64,000 nt of DNA, taken from assembly GCF_020552705.1 (NCBI RefSeq), contig NZ_JAJBZG010000004.1, forward strand, positions 1 through 64,000, read 5' to 3'. Position numbers and translations under genes: made by a program. Each line of letters begins with the position of its first letter. Position 1 is the stretch's first letter. Shown one piece after another: positions 1 to 8,273 of the stretch. The notes under the pieces were generated by a model that was not told where the DNA came from, made no database searches, and saw only the letters and a program-made list of their open reading frames with translations. The DNA comes from Christiangramia sediminis. Its GTDB lineage: Bacteria; Bacteroidota; Bacteroidia; Flavobacteriales; Flavobacteriaceae.

Positions 1-10
1 AAAGCGGGTG

Positions 11-38
11 CAAATATAAAACGAGTTTTGCTCTCCAA
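11..38 (-). promoter_or_regulatory. Minus-strand promoter, proximal copy, firing out of the window
   Basis: Read on the minus strand this is TTG (38-36), a 17-base spacer, then TATATTTG (18-11), an exact match to the Bacteroidota sigma-A pattern TTG-N17-TAnnTTTG. The bases after the box (GCACCCGCTTT) match those after the second promoter at 145-176. The transcribed gene lies left of the window. Tandem strong promoters with a conserved start region suggest a tRNA or rRNA transcript, which is inference. Confidence 0.55.
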
Positions 39-144
39 CCAAATTAATTCCTAAAAAAATTAATTATTTTTTTCAAGCCTTTTCCTTGCTATTGCTTACT
101 CCCAGTACTCTCAGTGAACTTACGCCTCGCTCTCAAAGCGGCTG

Positions 145-176
145 CAAATATACACCAACTCATTGCTTTCTACCAA
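145..176 (-). promoter_or_regulatory. Minus-strand promoter, distal copy
   Basis: Minus-strand TATATTTG (152-145) is followed by GCAGCCGCTTT, nearly identical to the start region of the promoter at 11-38. The best -33 TTG is at 176-174, giving a 21-base spacer, longer than ideal. It would give a second, longer transcript of the same off-window gene. Confidence 0.4.
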
Positions 177-338
177 ATAATAATCAAGGTTTTTTAAGGA
201 AAATTAAAATAAATTATAAGCTATTGCTTTCCAGCAACTTCAGATTGAAGAAAATTCCAAAACACAATGATAAATACATTCCCTAGCCTATACCGAACTC
301 ATTCTTCAATTATAATATTACCTATATGTATATATGTA

Positions 339-369
339 TTGCGCAACCAAACTCAACACCTTATCTTTG
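339..369 (+). promoter_or_regulatory. thrS promoter
   Basis: TTG (339-341), 20-base spacer, TATCTTTG (362-369). Transcription would begin around 375, so the open frame upstream of 384 cannot be translated from this promoter. This supports a thrS start at 384 or 393. The leader is very short and there is no T-box. Confidence 0.6.
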
Positions 370-392
370 TGCCTTCGCAAAAAATGAATAAA

Positions 393-2345
393 ATGATCAA
401 GATTACTCTGCCAGACGGAAGTATTAAAGAGTTTGAAAAGGGCACTACTCCAATGGAGGTTGCTAAAAGTATAAGTGAAGGTTTAGCCCGAAATGTAATT
501 TCGGCTAAATTCAATGATGAAACAGTGGAAACTTCCACCGCATTAAACACCGATGGTAATCTTGTATTATTCACCTGGAATGATGAATTGGGGAAGAAAG
601 CATTCTGGCATTCTACTTCTCACGTAATGGCTCAGGCCATCCAGGATCTTTATCCCGGTGCGAAACTTACAATTGGACCAGCGATCGAAAGAGGCTTTTA
701 TTATGATGTAGATTTTGGAGAGCATAAAATTTCAGATAACGACTTTAAAAAGATCGAAGACAGAATGCTTGAGATTGCTAGAGGTAAACATGATTTCCAA
801 ATGAGAGAAGTTTCCAAGCAAGAAGCTCTTGAGTTTTATAAAGGAGAAAACAATCAATTCAAGGTTGAATTAATTGAAAACCTTACCGACGGTGATATCA
901 CTTTCTGCGACCATGATACCTTTACCGATCTATGTCGTGGCGGACATATTCCGAATACAGGCATCATTAAAGCGGTAAAATTGATGAGTGTAGCCGGTGC
1001 TTACTGGAGAGGCGACGAAAACAACCCTCAACTTACCCGGGTTTATGGAATCTCATTTCCGAAGCAGAAAGAATTGAAAGAATATCTGGAACTATTAGAA
1101 GAGGCCAAAAAAAGGGACCATCGAAAACTTGGAAAGGAACTGGAACTTTTCACTTTTTCTCAAAAAGTTGGACAGGGTTTACCATTATGGCTGCCAAAAG
1201 GAGCTGCTCTAAGAGAACGTCTGGAGAACTTCTTGAAAAAAGCACAGAAGAAAGCCGGATATGAGATGGTAGTTAGTCCACATATAGGAAGCAAGGAACT
1301 ATATGTAACTTCTGGTCACTATGCCAAATACGGTGAAGACAGTTTCCAGCCTATCACTACTCCTAATGAAGGGGAGGAATTCATGCTGAAACCCATGAAC
1401 TGCCCACACCATTGTGAAATGTATAACGCATCTTCATGGAGCTACAGAGATCTTCCAAAAAGATTTGCTGAATTTGGTACAGTATATAGATATGAACAGA
1501 GTGGTGAACTTCATGGGTTGACCCGGGTTCGAGGTTTTACTCAGGATGATGCTCATATTTTCTGCATGCCTGAACAACTGGACGAGGAATTTAAAAAAGT
1601 AATAGACCTTACCTTATATGTATTCCAGTCTTTAGGATTTAATGATTTCGTTACCCAGGTTTCTTTGAGAGATCCTGATAATAAAGAAAAATATATAGGT
1701 TCTGATGATGTTTGGGAAAAAGCCGAATCAGCTATTATTAATGCTGCGGAAGAAAAAGGACTTAATTATGTAATTGAAACCGGCGAGGCCGCATTTTATG
1801 GTCCAAAACTGGACTTTATGGTGAGAGATGCTTTAGGCCGAAGCTGGCAATTAGGAACGATACAGGTAGATTATAATTTACCTGAACGTTTTGACCTGAC
1901 ATATAAAGGAAGTGACAATGAGTCACACCGTCCGGTAATGATTCACCGGGCACCTTTTGGCAGCATGGAAAGGTTTGTGGCAATTTTACTGGAACATACC
2001 GGAGGCAACTTTCCGCTATGGCTAATGCCTGAGCAGGCTATTATTCTCTCACTCAGTGAGAAATATGAAAAATACTCACAAAAAGTTTTAACTTTGCTTG
2101 AAAATAACGAAATTCGCGCCCTTGTTGACAACAGGAATGAGACTATAGGTAAGAAAATCAGGGAAGCAGAAGTTAAGAAATTCCCTTATATGCTTATCGT
2201 TGGGGAGCAGGAAGCCAAAGATGGTACGATTTCTGTTCGTAAACACAGCGAAGGCGATTTGGGCACCATGAAGATCGAAGAATTTGCAGATTTGATAAAT
2301 TCAGAAATCAATAGTACCTTAAAGCCTTTTAAAACTGAAGTTTAA
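393..2345 (+). CDS. thrS: Threonine--tRNA ligase
   Basis: Cytosolic class II synthetase that charges tRNA-Thr; 650 residues from this start, the normal length. Order: TGS domain (about 1-62, opening MIKITLPDG), editing domain with an HxxxH motif (HSTSH near residue 72), class II catalytic core, anticodon-binding domain at the C end. The three zinc ligands expected in ThrRS are present: Cys337 in MNCPHHC, His388 in DDAHIF and His518 in MIHRAPFGS. The open frame extends upstream to 267, but the promoter at 339-369 rules that out; ATG 384 is an alternative start adding three residues. It is the first gene of thrS-infC-rpmI-rplT, with only 15 bases to infC. Confidence 0.96.
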   Translation: MIKITLPDGSIKEFEKGTTPMEVAKSISEGLARNVISAKFNDETVETSTALNTDGNLVLFTWNDELGKKAFWHSTSHVMAQAIQDLYPGAKLTIGPAIERGFYYDVDFGEHKISDNDFKKIEDRMLEIARGKHDFQMREVSKQEALEFYKGENNQFKVELIENLTDGDITFCDHDTFTDLCRGGHIPNTGIIKAVKLMSVAGAYWRGDENNPQLTRVYGISFPKQKELKEYLELLEEAKKRDHRKLGKELELFTFSQKVGQGLPLWLPKGAALRERLENFLKKAQKKAGYEMVVSPHIGSKELYVTSGHYAKYGEDSFQPITTPNEGEEFMLKPMNCPHHCEMYNASSWSYRDLPKRFAEFGTVYRYEQSGELHGLTRVRGFTQDDAHIFCMPEQLDEEFKKVIDLTLYVFQSLGFNDFVTQVSLRDPDNKEKYIGSDDVWEKAESAIINAAEEKGLNYVIETGEAAFYGPKLDFMVRDALGRSWQLGTIQVDYNLPERFDLTYKGSDNESHRPVMIHRAPFGSMERFVAILLEHTGGNFPLWLMPEQAIILSLSEKYEKYSQKVLTLLENNEIRALVDNRNETIGKKIREAEVKKFPYMLIVGEQEAKDGTISVRKHSEGDLGTMKIEEFADLINSEINSTLKPFKTEV

Positions 2346-2360
2346 TTTAAATTTTAAGCC

Positions 2361-2918
2361 ATAGCTATACGTAGAAGAAAACCGAACAGATTCGGCAGAC
2401 AAAAAGAAGAGCAACACCGAATCAACGAGAAAATCAAAGCAGACGAAGTGCGTCTGGTTGGTGATAACGTAGAGATGGACGTTTATCCTGTGAAACAAGC
2501 TCTTGCAATTGCAGAGGAACAGGGTCTAGATCTTGTGGAGATTTCTCCCAACGCGAAACCACCGGTCGTAAAGGTCATGGATTACAAGAAGTTTCTTTAT
2601 GAACAAAAGAAACGGGAAAAAGCCATGAAAGCCAAAGCCAGTAAAGTGGTTGTAAAAGAAATTCGTTTTGGTCCCAATACAGATGACCATGATTACGAGT
2701 TTAAAAAACGTAATGCAGAGAAATTCTTAAAGGACGGAGCAAAGCTAAAGGCTTTTGTGTTTTTCAAGGGACGTTCAATTGTTTTTAAAGATAAAGGAGA
2801 GATCCTTCTTTTAAGACTTGCTCAGGATCTTGAAGAATATGGTAAAGTAGAACAAATGCCGAAATTAGAAGGGAAAAGAATGACCATGTTCTTATCTCCA
2901 ACTAAGAAATCGAAATAA
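2361..2918 (+). CDS. infC: Translation initiation factor IF-3 (AUA start codon)
   Basis: IF-3 binds the 30S subunit and checks start-codon pairing. The frame reads ATA-GCT-ATA-CGT at 2361, giving (M)[13 protein letters not shown] and then [16 protein letters not shown], the expected IF-3 N-terminal domain. The only conventional-looking start, GTG 2448, would delete 29 conserved residues, and a stop (TAA 2355-2357) lies just upstream, so ATA at 2361 is the best start. Length is then 185 residues, normal for the family. Rare starts are known for infC in other bacteria (AUU in E. coli), where IF-3 represses its own mRNA by rejecting non-AUG starts; the same control is inferred here. Second gene of the thrS operon. 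Confidence 0.93.
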   Translation: MAIRRRKPNRFGRQKEEQHRINEKIKADEVRLVGDNVEMDVYPVKQALAIAEEQGLDLVEISPNAKPPVVKVMDYKKFLYEQKKREKAMKAKASKVVVKEIRFGPNTDDHDYEFKKRNAEKFLKDGAKLKAFVFFKGRSIVFKDKGEILLLRLAQDLEEYGKVEQMPKLEGKRMTMFLSPTKKSK

Positions 2919-2926
2919 ACCTCTCC

Positions 2927-2966
2927 CAAAACTGCAATTGCAGTTTTGACCTCTCCAAAAGAGAGG
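2927..2966. repeat. Two adjacent inverted repeats between infC and rpmI
   Basis: 2927-2948 is a perfect 22-base palindrome (arms CAAAACTGCAA / TTGCAGTTTTG). It is followed by a second hairpin, CCTCTC (2950-2955), loop CAAAA, GAGAGG (2961-2966). The string ACCTCTCC occurs before and after the palindrome. No T-run follows, so this is not a simple terminator; it may be an mRNA processing or ribosomal-protein control site, or a mobile palindromic repeat. Confidence 0.6.
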
Positions 2967-3025
2967 ATATTGAAAGGTTAAAACATAAATAGAAATAAGA
3001 GAGTTAATTATAAAAAAGGACAGCA

Positions 3026-3223
3026 ATGCCTAAGATGAAAACTAAATCCAGTGCCAAGAAGCGTTTTAAGCTAACAGGTACAGGTAAGATTAAAAGAAAG
3101 CACGCGTTTAAGAGTCATATCTTAACAAAGAAGTCTAAGAAACGTAAGCTAGCCTTAACGCACAGTACTTTAGTTCATGATGCAGATAAGGACAATGTCA
3201 AACTTCAATTACGTTTAAAGTAA
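3026..3223 (+). CDS. rpmI: 50S ribosomal protein L35
   Basis: A 65-residue, highly basic protein starting [20 protein letters not shown], the diagnostic L35 beginning. It is a structural protein of the large ribosomal subunit. It lies between infC and rplT as in most bacteria. The 107-base gap before it holds two inverted repeats (2927-2966), a place where control within the operon could act. Confidence 0.97.
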
Positions 3224-3273
3224 TTTGAAGCTCTTGAGGTTTTAATAAATTATTTAACCATGGAGTTGGGCAA

Positions 3274-3298
3274 CACTTCGACTGCGCTCAGTGTGACA
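3274..3298. repeat. Dispersed repeat relic between rpmI and rplT
   Basis: Contains CTTCGACTGCGCTCAGTGTG, a string typical of a palindromic repeat family scattered through Flavobacteriia genomes; ACACT and AGTGT form short arms. It is related in style to the repeats at 13288, 19496, 21532 and 62383. It sits inside an essential operon without breaking a gene. Confidence 0.5.
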
Positions 3299-3358
3299 GT
3301 TTGAAGTTTAAGTTAAAAGTGTCGGTTATCGACCGCCTGCTACAAAAAAATGTAAAAT

Positions 3359-3703
3359 ATGCCAAGATCAGTAAACTCAGTTGCCAAAAGGGCACGTAGA
3401 AAAAAAGTTTTAAAGCAAGCAAAAGGTTATTTCGGACGTCGTAAAAACGTTTGGACCGTTGCTAAAAATGCGGTTGATAAAGCGATGCTTTATGCATACA
3501 GAGACCGTAAAGCCAAGAAACGCAACTTCCGTTCTTTATGGATAATGCGTATTAACGCTGCAGCCAGACAAGAAGGATTATCTTATTCTCAATTCATGGG
3601 GAAACTTAAAGTTAGTGAAATCGGTTTGAACCGTAAGGTTCTTGCAGATCTAGCGATGAATAACCCAGAGGCTTTTAAAGCAATTGTAGAAAAAGTAAAA
3701 TAA
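3359..3703 (+). CDS. rplT: 50S ribosomal protein L20
   Basis: 114 residues, starting [19 protein letters not shown] with the L20 signature [10 protein letters not shown] near residue 24. It nucleates 23S rRNA assembly and in many bacteria represses its own operon by binding a leader RNA; no convincing L20-binding mimic was seen here. It is the last gene of thrS-infC-rpmI-rplT. The 135-base gap to rpmI holds a dispersed repeat. A bidirectional terminator follows at 3727. Confidence 0.97.
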   Translation: MPRSVNSVAKRARRKKVLKQAKGYFGRRKNVWTVAKNAVDKAMLYAYRDRKAKKRNFRSLWIMRINAAARQEGLSYSQFMGKLKVSEIGLNRKVLADLAMNNPEAFKAIVEKVK

Positions 3704-3726
3704 ACGATTACACTCTCTTATAAAAA

Positions 3727-3752
3727 AATCCTGCCTTTTGGCGGGATTTTTT
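3727..3752. terminator. Bidirectional terminator between rplT and yjbQ
   Basis: Stem AATCCTGCC / GGCGGGATT with loop TTTT, flanked by an A-run on the left and a T-run on the right. It can therefore end rplT transcription on the plus strand and the convergent yjbQ transcript on the minus strand. Confidence 0.85.
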
Positions 3753-3756
3753 GTTT

Positions 3757-4182
3757 TTATTCCCCAAATGCTGTGAGAACTAGTTTTCTTGAACCTCCAT
3801 GGTCTCGGTGTTCACAAAGATATATTCCCTGCCAGGTACCAAGATTAAGCTTTCCGTTAGAGATCGGGATCTGTACTGAAGTTCCCGTTAAAGATGATTT
3901 GATATGCGCAGGCATATCGTCTGGCCCTTCTGTGGTATGTTTATAATATGGCTGATTCTCCGGAACCATTTTATCAAAATGACTTCTGAAATCTTCGCGA
4001 ACTGTTGGATCTGCATTTTCGTTTATAGCCAGACCGGCTGAAGTATGCTTTATAAATATCTGAAGCATTCCAATATCTATATCTTCAATTTCTGAAAACT
4101 GATTAACGATCTCCTCGGTGATCAAATGAAAACCCCTCGGTCGGGGTTTGAGTCTAATTTCAGTTTGGTGAAATTCCATCAT
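3757..4182 (-). CDS. YjbQ family protein (UPF0047)
   Basis: 141 residues, the full length of the YjbQ/UPF0047 family, a small trimeric fold. The conserved segments HTSAGLAINENADPTVRED (near residue 46) and GTWQGIYLCEHRDHGG (near 116) are present. Some members have weak thiamine-phosphate synthase activity in vitro, but the physiological role is unsettled. Its ATG overlaps the stop of the upstream secreted-protein gene (ATGA, 4179-4182), so the two are translationally coupled. Confidence 0.88.
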   Translation of the reverse strand: MMEFHQTEIRLKPRPRGFHLITEEIVNQFSEIEDIDIGMLQIFIKHTSAGLAINENADPTVREDFRSHFDKMVPENQPYYKHTTEGPDDMPAHIKSSLTGTSVQIPISNGKLNLGTWQGIYLCEHRDHGGSRKLVLTAFGE

Positions 4183-5441
4183 GTCTTCTGTTCTTTTTTC
4201 TTAGCTGCCGGAAAAAGCACATTATTAAGAATAAGCCGGTAACCAGGTGAATTTGGATGTAATTGCAATTCAGTTTTAGGATCTCCTACCCTGTGCTGAT
4301 AATCTTCAGGATCATGACCTCCATAAAAGGTAAAGAATCCTTTTCCTTTTATTCCATGAATATATCTTGCTTCACCATTAAGTTTACTTTCTCCCATGAT
4401 CAAAACACCCGGTTTAATAGTATCGGGATCGTAACTGGTAGTTTGTCCCATGAATCCTTTTACCAAACGAGTATGGTTTTGGGTTAGCATGGTAGGCACC
4501 ACATCCCATTTGGCTGAATAATCCATTAAACTAAAATAATCGTTCTCTTTTTGGATCTGCCTTTTTTCGGTCATATCTATACTTGAGAATTCATATATCA
4601 TGGGGCTTCTTTCCAGTTCGAAATTTGTAAAAGCAAGGGTCTTATTAAAATCAATTTTGGCCTGATATCCCGGTTCACTTGGATCCCCGTCAAACATTGC
4701 TTCTGCAATATCAACTCCTTCCGCGGCGAGAGCTATATCAAAACTATCGGTAGCGCTGCACATGGCAAACATGAATCCACCACCAATGACATAATCTCTA
4801 ATTTTTACAGCTACGGCAAGTTTCTCTTCAGAGACTTTCGAATATCCAAGTTCTTGAGCTAAACGCTCGGCTTCACGTTTTTCCTCTATATACCAGGGAG
4901 TAGTTCTGAATGCACGATAAAACTTTCCATACTGGCCTGTAAAATCTTCATGATGCAAATGCAGCCAGTCATAAAGCACTAAGGCATCATTAAGCACCTC
5001 AGTATCATAAATGGTTTGGTAAGGGATCTCAGCGTAGGAAAGAGCCATGGTCACGGCATCATCCCAGGGTTTATTCCCGGTAGGACTATAAACGGCAATT
5101 TTAGGTGCCTTTTCCAATACGACAGATTCCATATTTTTCGAAGGACTGCTGATCTCCTCCAGAATTGAAGCAGACATATTATCACTGATCACCTCAAAAT
5201 CTACTCCGCGAATCTGACATTCCCTGCGGAGTTTATCTGAATCTGAGATCAAAAAAGCTCCCCCCCTGTAATTAAGAAGCCAGTTAACCGATAATTGATT
5301 TTCCAGGGAATAATAGACAATTCCGTATGCCTTCAGGTGGTTGCCCTGAGTTTCAGCATCCATCGGGATAAGGATCTTCGAGGCAAAAACCTGGGAACCC
5401 ATCAGCATAAAAAAAGAAAGCAGCAAAGTGGTTTTATACAC
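4179..5441 (-). CDS. Secreted protein of the family labelled 'asparagine synthetase B'
   Basis: The open frame runs up to 5531 inside dnaB, but a GTG at 5441 gives 420 residues beginning MYKTTLLLSFFMLMGSQVFA, a clear signal peptide cleaved before SKILIPMD. I recall close relatives in Bacteroidota being labelled 'asparagine synthetase B'; the protein has neither the N-terminal Cys of a glutamine amidotransferase nor an SGGxDSS PPi loop, so the label looks wrong. Conserved-looking blocks are AKGIVYY-like AYGIVYY, WLLNYRGGAF, YDWLHLHHEDFTGQYGKF and GGGFMFAMCSATDSFD. Function unknown; export to the periplasm or surface is predicted. The GTG lies inside a terminator-like hairpin (5417-5452). It is coupled to yjbQ. 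Confidence 0.72.
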   Translation of the reverse strand: MYKTTLLLSFFMLMGSQVFASKILIPMDAETQGNHLKAYGIVYYSLENQLSVNWLLNYRGGAFLISDSDKLRRECQIRGVDFEVISDNMSASILEEISSPSKNMESVVLEKAPKIAVYSPTGNKPWDDAVTMALSYAEIPYQTIYDTEVLNDALVLYDWLHLHHEDFTGQYGKFYRAFRTTPWYIEEKREAERLAQELGYSKVSEEKLAVAVKIRDYVIGGGFMFAMCSATDSFDIALAAEGVDIAEAMFDGDPSEPGYQAKIDFNKTLAFTNFELERSPMIYEFSSIDMTEKRQIQKENDYFSLMDYSAKWDVVPTMLTQNHTRLVKGFMGQTTSYDPDTIKPGVLIMGESKLNGEARYIHGIKGKGFFTFYGGHDPEDYQHRVGDPKTELQLHPNSPGYRLILNNVLFPAAKKKEQKT

Positions 5442-5452
5442 TTTGCTGCTTT
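5417..5452 (-). terminator. Terminator-like hairpin covering the GTG start of the downstream gene
   Basis: On the minus strand a perfect 14-base stem (AAAGCAGCAAAGTG / CACTTTGCTGCTTT) with an 8-base loop is followed by C and seven T residues. This is a textbook intrinsic terminator 50 bases after the dnaB stop. It also contains the proposed GTG start (5441-5439) of the secreted-protein gene in its 5' arm, so it could both end dnaB transcription and block translation of the next gene. Confidence 0.75.
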
Positions 5453-5502
5453 TAAAATTTTTAGATATGCTTATTCCTTTAGCTGAAATTAGCCGGTTTA
5501 GT

Positions 5503-7053
5503 TTAGAACGGAACATCATTGTCATCATCATCGCTATTCATTGAACTTCCAAAAGCTTCATCGGCACTTGGATTTGGTAAATTGAAATTCCCAAATTCAT
5601 TATCATCGCCACTATTCATACTTGACGGAATTTCAGATGGAAAATTAAAGTCTTCTAAATTATCAAATTTACCGAGTTCTCCAATGAATTTTAGACGGAT
5701 ATTTTCTAATCCCCCATTACGGTGTTTTGCTACAATAAATTCTCCCTGTCCCTGGGTAGGTGTTCTCTCTTCATCATCCCACTCTTCGATCTTATAATAT
5801 TCTGGACGATAAATGAAAGATACGATATCTGCATCCTGCTCGATCGCTCCGGATTCCCTAAGGTCAGAAAGTAATGGTCTTTTGCTTCCTCCACGTGTTT
5901 CCACCGCACGAGAAAGCTGGGAAAGTGCAATTACTGGAATTCCAAGTTCTTTAGCCAGGGCTTTCAGGTTTCGTGAAATTGTTGAAATTTCCTGTTCCCT
6001 GTTTCCTCCACCTTTTTGACTTCCTCCAGCCGTCATCAACTGCAAATAATCAACAACAATCATTTTAATACCGTGTTGGGAAGCAAGTCGGCGGGCTTTT
6101 GCCCTAAGATCGAAAATTGAAAGCGATGGGGTATCATCAATAAACAAAGGAGCTTTCTCAAGATCTTTTACTTTCACATTCAATTGCTCCCATTCGTGTT
6201 GCTCCAATTTACCGGTTCTTAGTTTTTCCGAAGAAAGACCGGTTTCAGAAGAGATCAAACGTGTGATCAACTGTACCGAAGACATTTCCAGGGAAAAGAA
6301 AGCCACAGGAATCCCCTGATCTACGGCAATATTACGAGCCATAGACAGCGTAAGTGCAGTTTTACCCATACCAGGACGCGCAGCTACAATAATCAAATCT
6401 GAAGGCTGCCAGCCCGAGGTAAGTTCATCCAGTTTATCAAAGCCGGACGGAACTCCACTAAGACCTTCCTTGTTGGAAATTTCCTGAATTTTCTTTTTCG
6501 CCTGAATAACCAAACTCTGAGCAGTTTCGGTAGAGCGTTTAATATTCCCCTGGGTAACTTCATAAAGTTTAGATTCGGCAGAATCCAACAGATCAAAAAC
6601 ATCTGTTCCTTCATCAAAAGCTTCTTCAATAATTTCATTGGAAATTTTGATCAAACTCCGCTGAATATATTTCTGAAGGATGATACGGGCATGAAACTCA
6701 ATATGCGCCGAGCTCGAAACCTTTTGCGTAAGTTGAATCAGGTAATAGTCTCCCCCTACTTTATCAAAAACCTTATCTTTTTTAAGTTGGTTAGAAACGG
6801 TTAATAAGTCAATTGCTTCAGATGCATCGAATAATTTTTTAATCGCATCATAGATAAGCTTATGACTGTTTTTATAGAAAGCTTCCGGGATTAGAATATC
6901 GATAATTTCATCAACCCCTTTTTTATCTATCATCATAGCTCCAAGCACAACTTCCTCTAAATCAACGGCCTGCGGCGGAACTTTTCCTTTTTCAAGACTT
7001 ACTACATTAGATTTTTTGTAGGTAATATTTTGGGGGGAGGTCATTTTTTCCAT
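5503..7053 (-). CDS. dnaB: Replicative DNA helicase DnaB
   Basis: Hexameric 5'-3' helicase of the replication fork, 516 residues. Order: N-terminal DnaB domain (about 28-130), linker, RecA-like motor with Walker A ARPGMGKT (about 225-232) and Walker B IVVDYLQL, then the conserved ALSQLSRAVETR and SDLRESGAIEQDAD segments. The C-terminal 60 residues are low-complexity and acidic, repeat SSMNSxDD twice, and finish DDDDNDVPF, closely resembling the C-terminal tip of SSB. A start three codons in (MTSPQN) is equally possible. An inverted repeat lies upstream at 7109-7138, and a terminator-like hairpin lies downstream. Confidence 0.97.
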   Translation of the reverse strand: MEKMTSPQNITYKKSNVVSLEKGKVPPQAVDLEEVVLGAMMIDKKGVDEIIDILIPEAFYKNSHKLIYDAIKKLFDASEAIDLLTVSNQLKKDKVFDKVGGDYYLIQLTQKVSSSAHIEFHARIILQKYIQRSLIKISNEIIEEAFDEGTDVFDLLDSAESKLYEVTQGNIKRSTETAQSLVIQAKKKIQEISNKEGLSGVPSGFDKLDELTSGWQPSDLIIVAARPGMGKTALTLSMARNIAVDQGIPVAFFSLEMSSVQLITRLISSETGLSSEKLRTGKLEQHEWEQLNVKVKDLEKAPLFIDDTPSLSIFDLRAKARRLASQHGIKMIVVDYLQLMTAGGSQKGGGNREQEISTISRNLKALAKELGIPVIALSQLSRAVETRGGSKRPLLSDLRESGAIEQDADIVSFIYRPEYYKIEEWDDEERTPTQGQGEFIVAKHRNGGLENIRLKFIGELGKFDNLEDFNFPSEIPSSMNSGDDNEFGNFNLPNPSADEAFGSSMNSDDDDNDVPF

Positions 7054-7108
7054 AAAACGAAAATAATTAATTTGTTAAGACAATCTTAATAAAATCGACC
7101 TAAGTTAC

Positions 7109-7138
7109 TTAACAGGTAATGAACATTCCACCTGTTAA
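7109..7138. promoter_or_regulatory. Inverted repeat upstream of dnaB, possible operator
   Basis: TTAACAGGT (7109-7117) and ACCTGTTAA (7130-7138) are perfect arms around 12 bases, 56 bases before the dnaB start. There is no T-run, and the geometry (two turns of symmetry) fits a dimeric regulator better than a terminator. The binding protein is unknown. Confidence 0.4.
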
Positions 7139-7164
7139 TAAGTAAGTTTTTCTGTTAATAAGAT

Positions 7165-7197
7165 AAAAAAATCCGGAAACATTTCCCCGGATTTTTT
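7165..7197. terminator. Terminator after accA
   Basis: AAAAAATCCGG / CCGGATTTTTT stem with a 10-base loop. It is A-rich on one side and T-rich on the other, so it works on either strand. It lies 25 bases after the accA stop and separates accA from dnaB. Confidence 0.85.
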
Positions 7198-7221
7198 AAT
7201 GATGTTGTATAGATAAAGAGC

Positions 7222-8175
7222 TTATCCTTTAAACACTCCCATGTTTAAATATTTATCCATTCTCTTTTCTACCAGTTCTTGTGGTGATAAGTTTTTGAAT
7301 TCAGAATAAGCATTGGAAATCGAAGATTTTACCGTATCAAAAATCACTTCTCTGTTGGCATGTGCTCCACCAAGAGGTTCTTTTACGATCTCATCTATCA
7401 ACCTCTGTTTCTTCATATCTATTGCAGTAAGCTTGAGTGCTTCTGCGGCTCTTTCTTTATATTCCCAGCTTCTCCAGAGGATTGAAGAACAGGATTCAGG
7501 CGAAATTACAGAGTACCAGGTATTCTCCAGCATCATCACCTTATCTCCCACACCTATACCCAGAGCGCCTCCACTGGCTCCTTCACCAATGATCACTACA
7601 AAGATCGGCACTTTAAGGCGAGTCATTTCCAGGATATTCCGGGCAATTGCCTCCCCCTGTCCGCGCTCTTCAGCTTCAAGGCCAGGATAGGCTCCAGGAG
7701 TATCTACGAAACAAACTACAGGAACGCCAAATTTTTCCGCAGATTTCATTAATCTAAGGGCTTTTCTATAACCTTCAGGATTTGCCATCCCAAAGTTTCT
7801 ATACTGTCTGGTTTTAGTATTGTAACCTTTTTGCTGACCAACGAACATAAAACTCTGATCGTCTATTTTTCCAAGACCACCAATCATGGCTTTATCATCC
7901 TTTACATTTCGATCTCCATGTAATTCAAGAAAAGTATCCCCACAAATAGCGTTAATATAATCTAAGGTATATGGTCGATTAGGATGTCTCGATAGTTGAA
8001 CACGCTGCCAGGGAGTCAAATTTTTATAGATCTCCTTCTTCTTTTCTATTAATTTCTTCTCGATCTGCTTACAGGTGGCGGTAACATCAACCTCGCTTTC
8101 TTCTCCAATATTACATGCTTTAGAATATTGGTCTTCAAGCTCTTTGATAGGTTGTTCAAAATCTAAATATTCCAT
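7222..8175 (-). CDS. accA: Acetyl-CoA carboxylase carboxyltransferase subunit alpha
   Basis: 317 residues, the normal AccA length. With AccD it transfers the carboxyl group from biotin to acetyl-CoA, making malonyl-CoA for fatty-acid synthesis. The start [14 protein letters not shown], the segment [18 protein letters not shown], and the crotonase-like core with [20 protein letters not shown] and [15 protein letters not shown] are diagnostic. It is monocistronic: a TATATTTG box lies 32 bases upstream (8207-8214) and a terminator follows at 7165-7197. accD, accB and accC are not in the window. Confidence 0.96.
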   Translation of the reverse strand: MEYLDFEQPIKELEDQYSKACNIGEESEVDVTATCKQIEKKLIEKKKEIYKNLTPWQRVQLSRHPNRPYTLDYINAICGDTFLELHGDRNVKDDKAMIGGLGKIDDQSFMFVGQQKGYNTKTRQYRNFGMANPEGYRKALRLMKSAEKFGVPVVCFVDTPGAYPGLEAEERGQGEAIARNILEMTRLKVPIFVVIIGEGASGGALGIGVGDKVMMLENTWYSVISPESCSSILWRSWEYKERAAEALKLTAIDMKKQRLIDEIVKEPLGGAHANREVIFDTVKSSISNAYSEFKNLSPQELVEKRMDKYLNMGVFKG

Positions 8176-8206
8176 ACTTCTTATGGTAATTATTTTTTAT
8201 AGCTTA

Positions 8207-8214
8207 CAAATATA
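8207..8214 (-). promoter_or_regulatory. accA promoter -7 box
   Basis: Minus-strand TATATTTG, exact TAnnTTTG, 32 bases before the accA ATG. No good TTG was found at the expected distance, so only the -7 box is called. Confidence 0.4.
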
Positions 8215-8273
8215 ACAACTTTGAGAGGATAGATTTCCCCGATAAAGTTTAAATTTTGAAACGAATTTGTGAG

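Noticed and set aside
86-286. 66-residue open frame at the left edge
   Set aside because: It crosses the minus-strand promoter region, has no recognisable sequence and overlaps no conserved feature.
267-392. N-terminal extension of thrS
   Set aside because: The promoter at 339-369 lies inside it and the extra 42 residues do not resemble ThrRS.
5442-5531. Longer start of the secreted protein inside dnaB
   Set aside because: It would put 30 residues before a good signal peptide and overlap dnaB by 29 bases; GTG 5441 fits the family.
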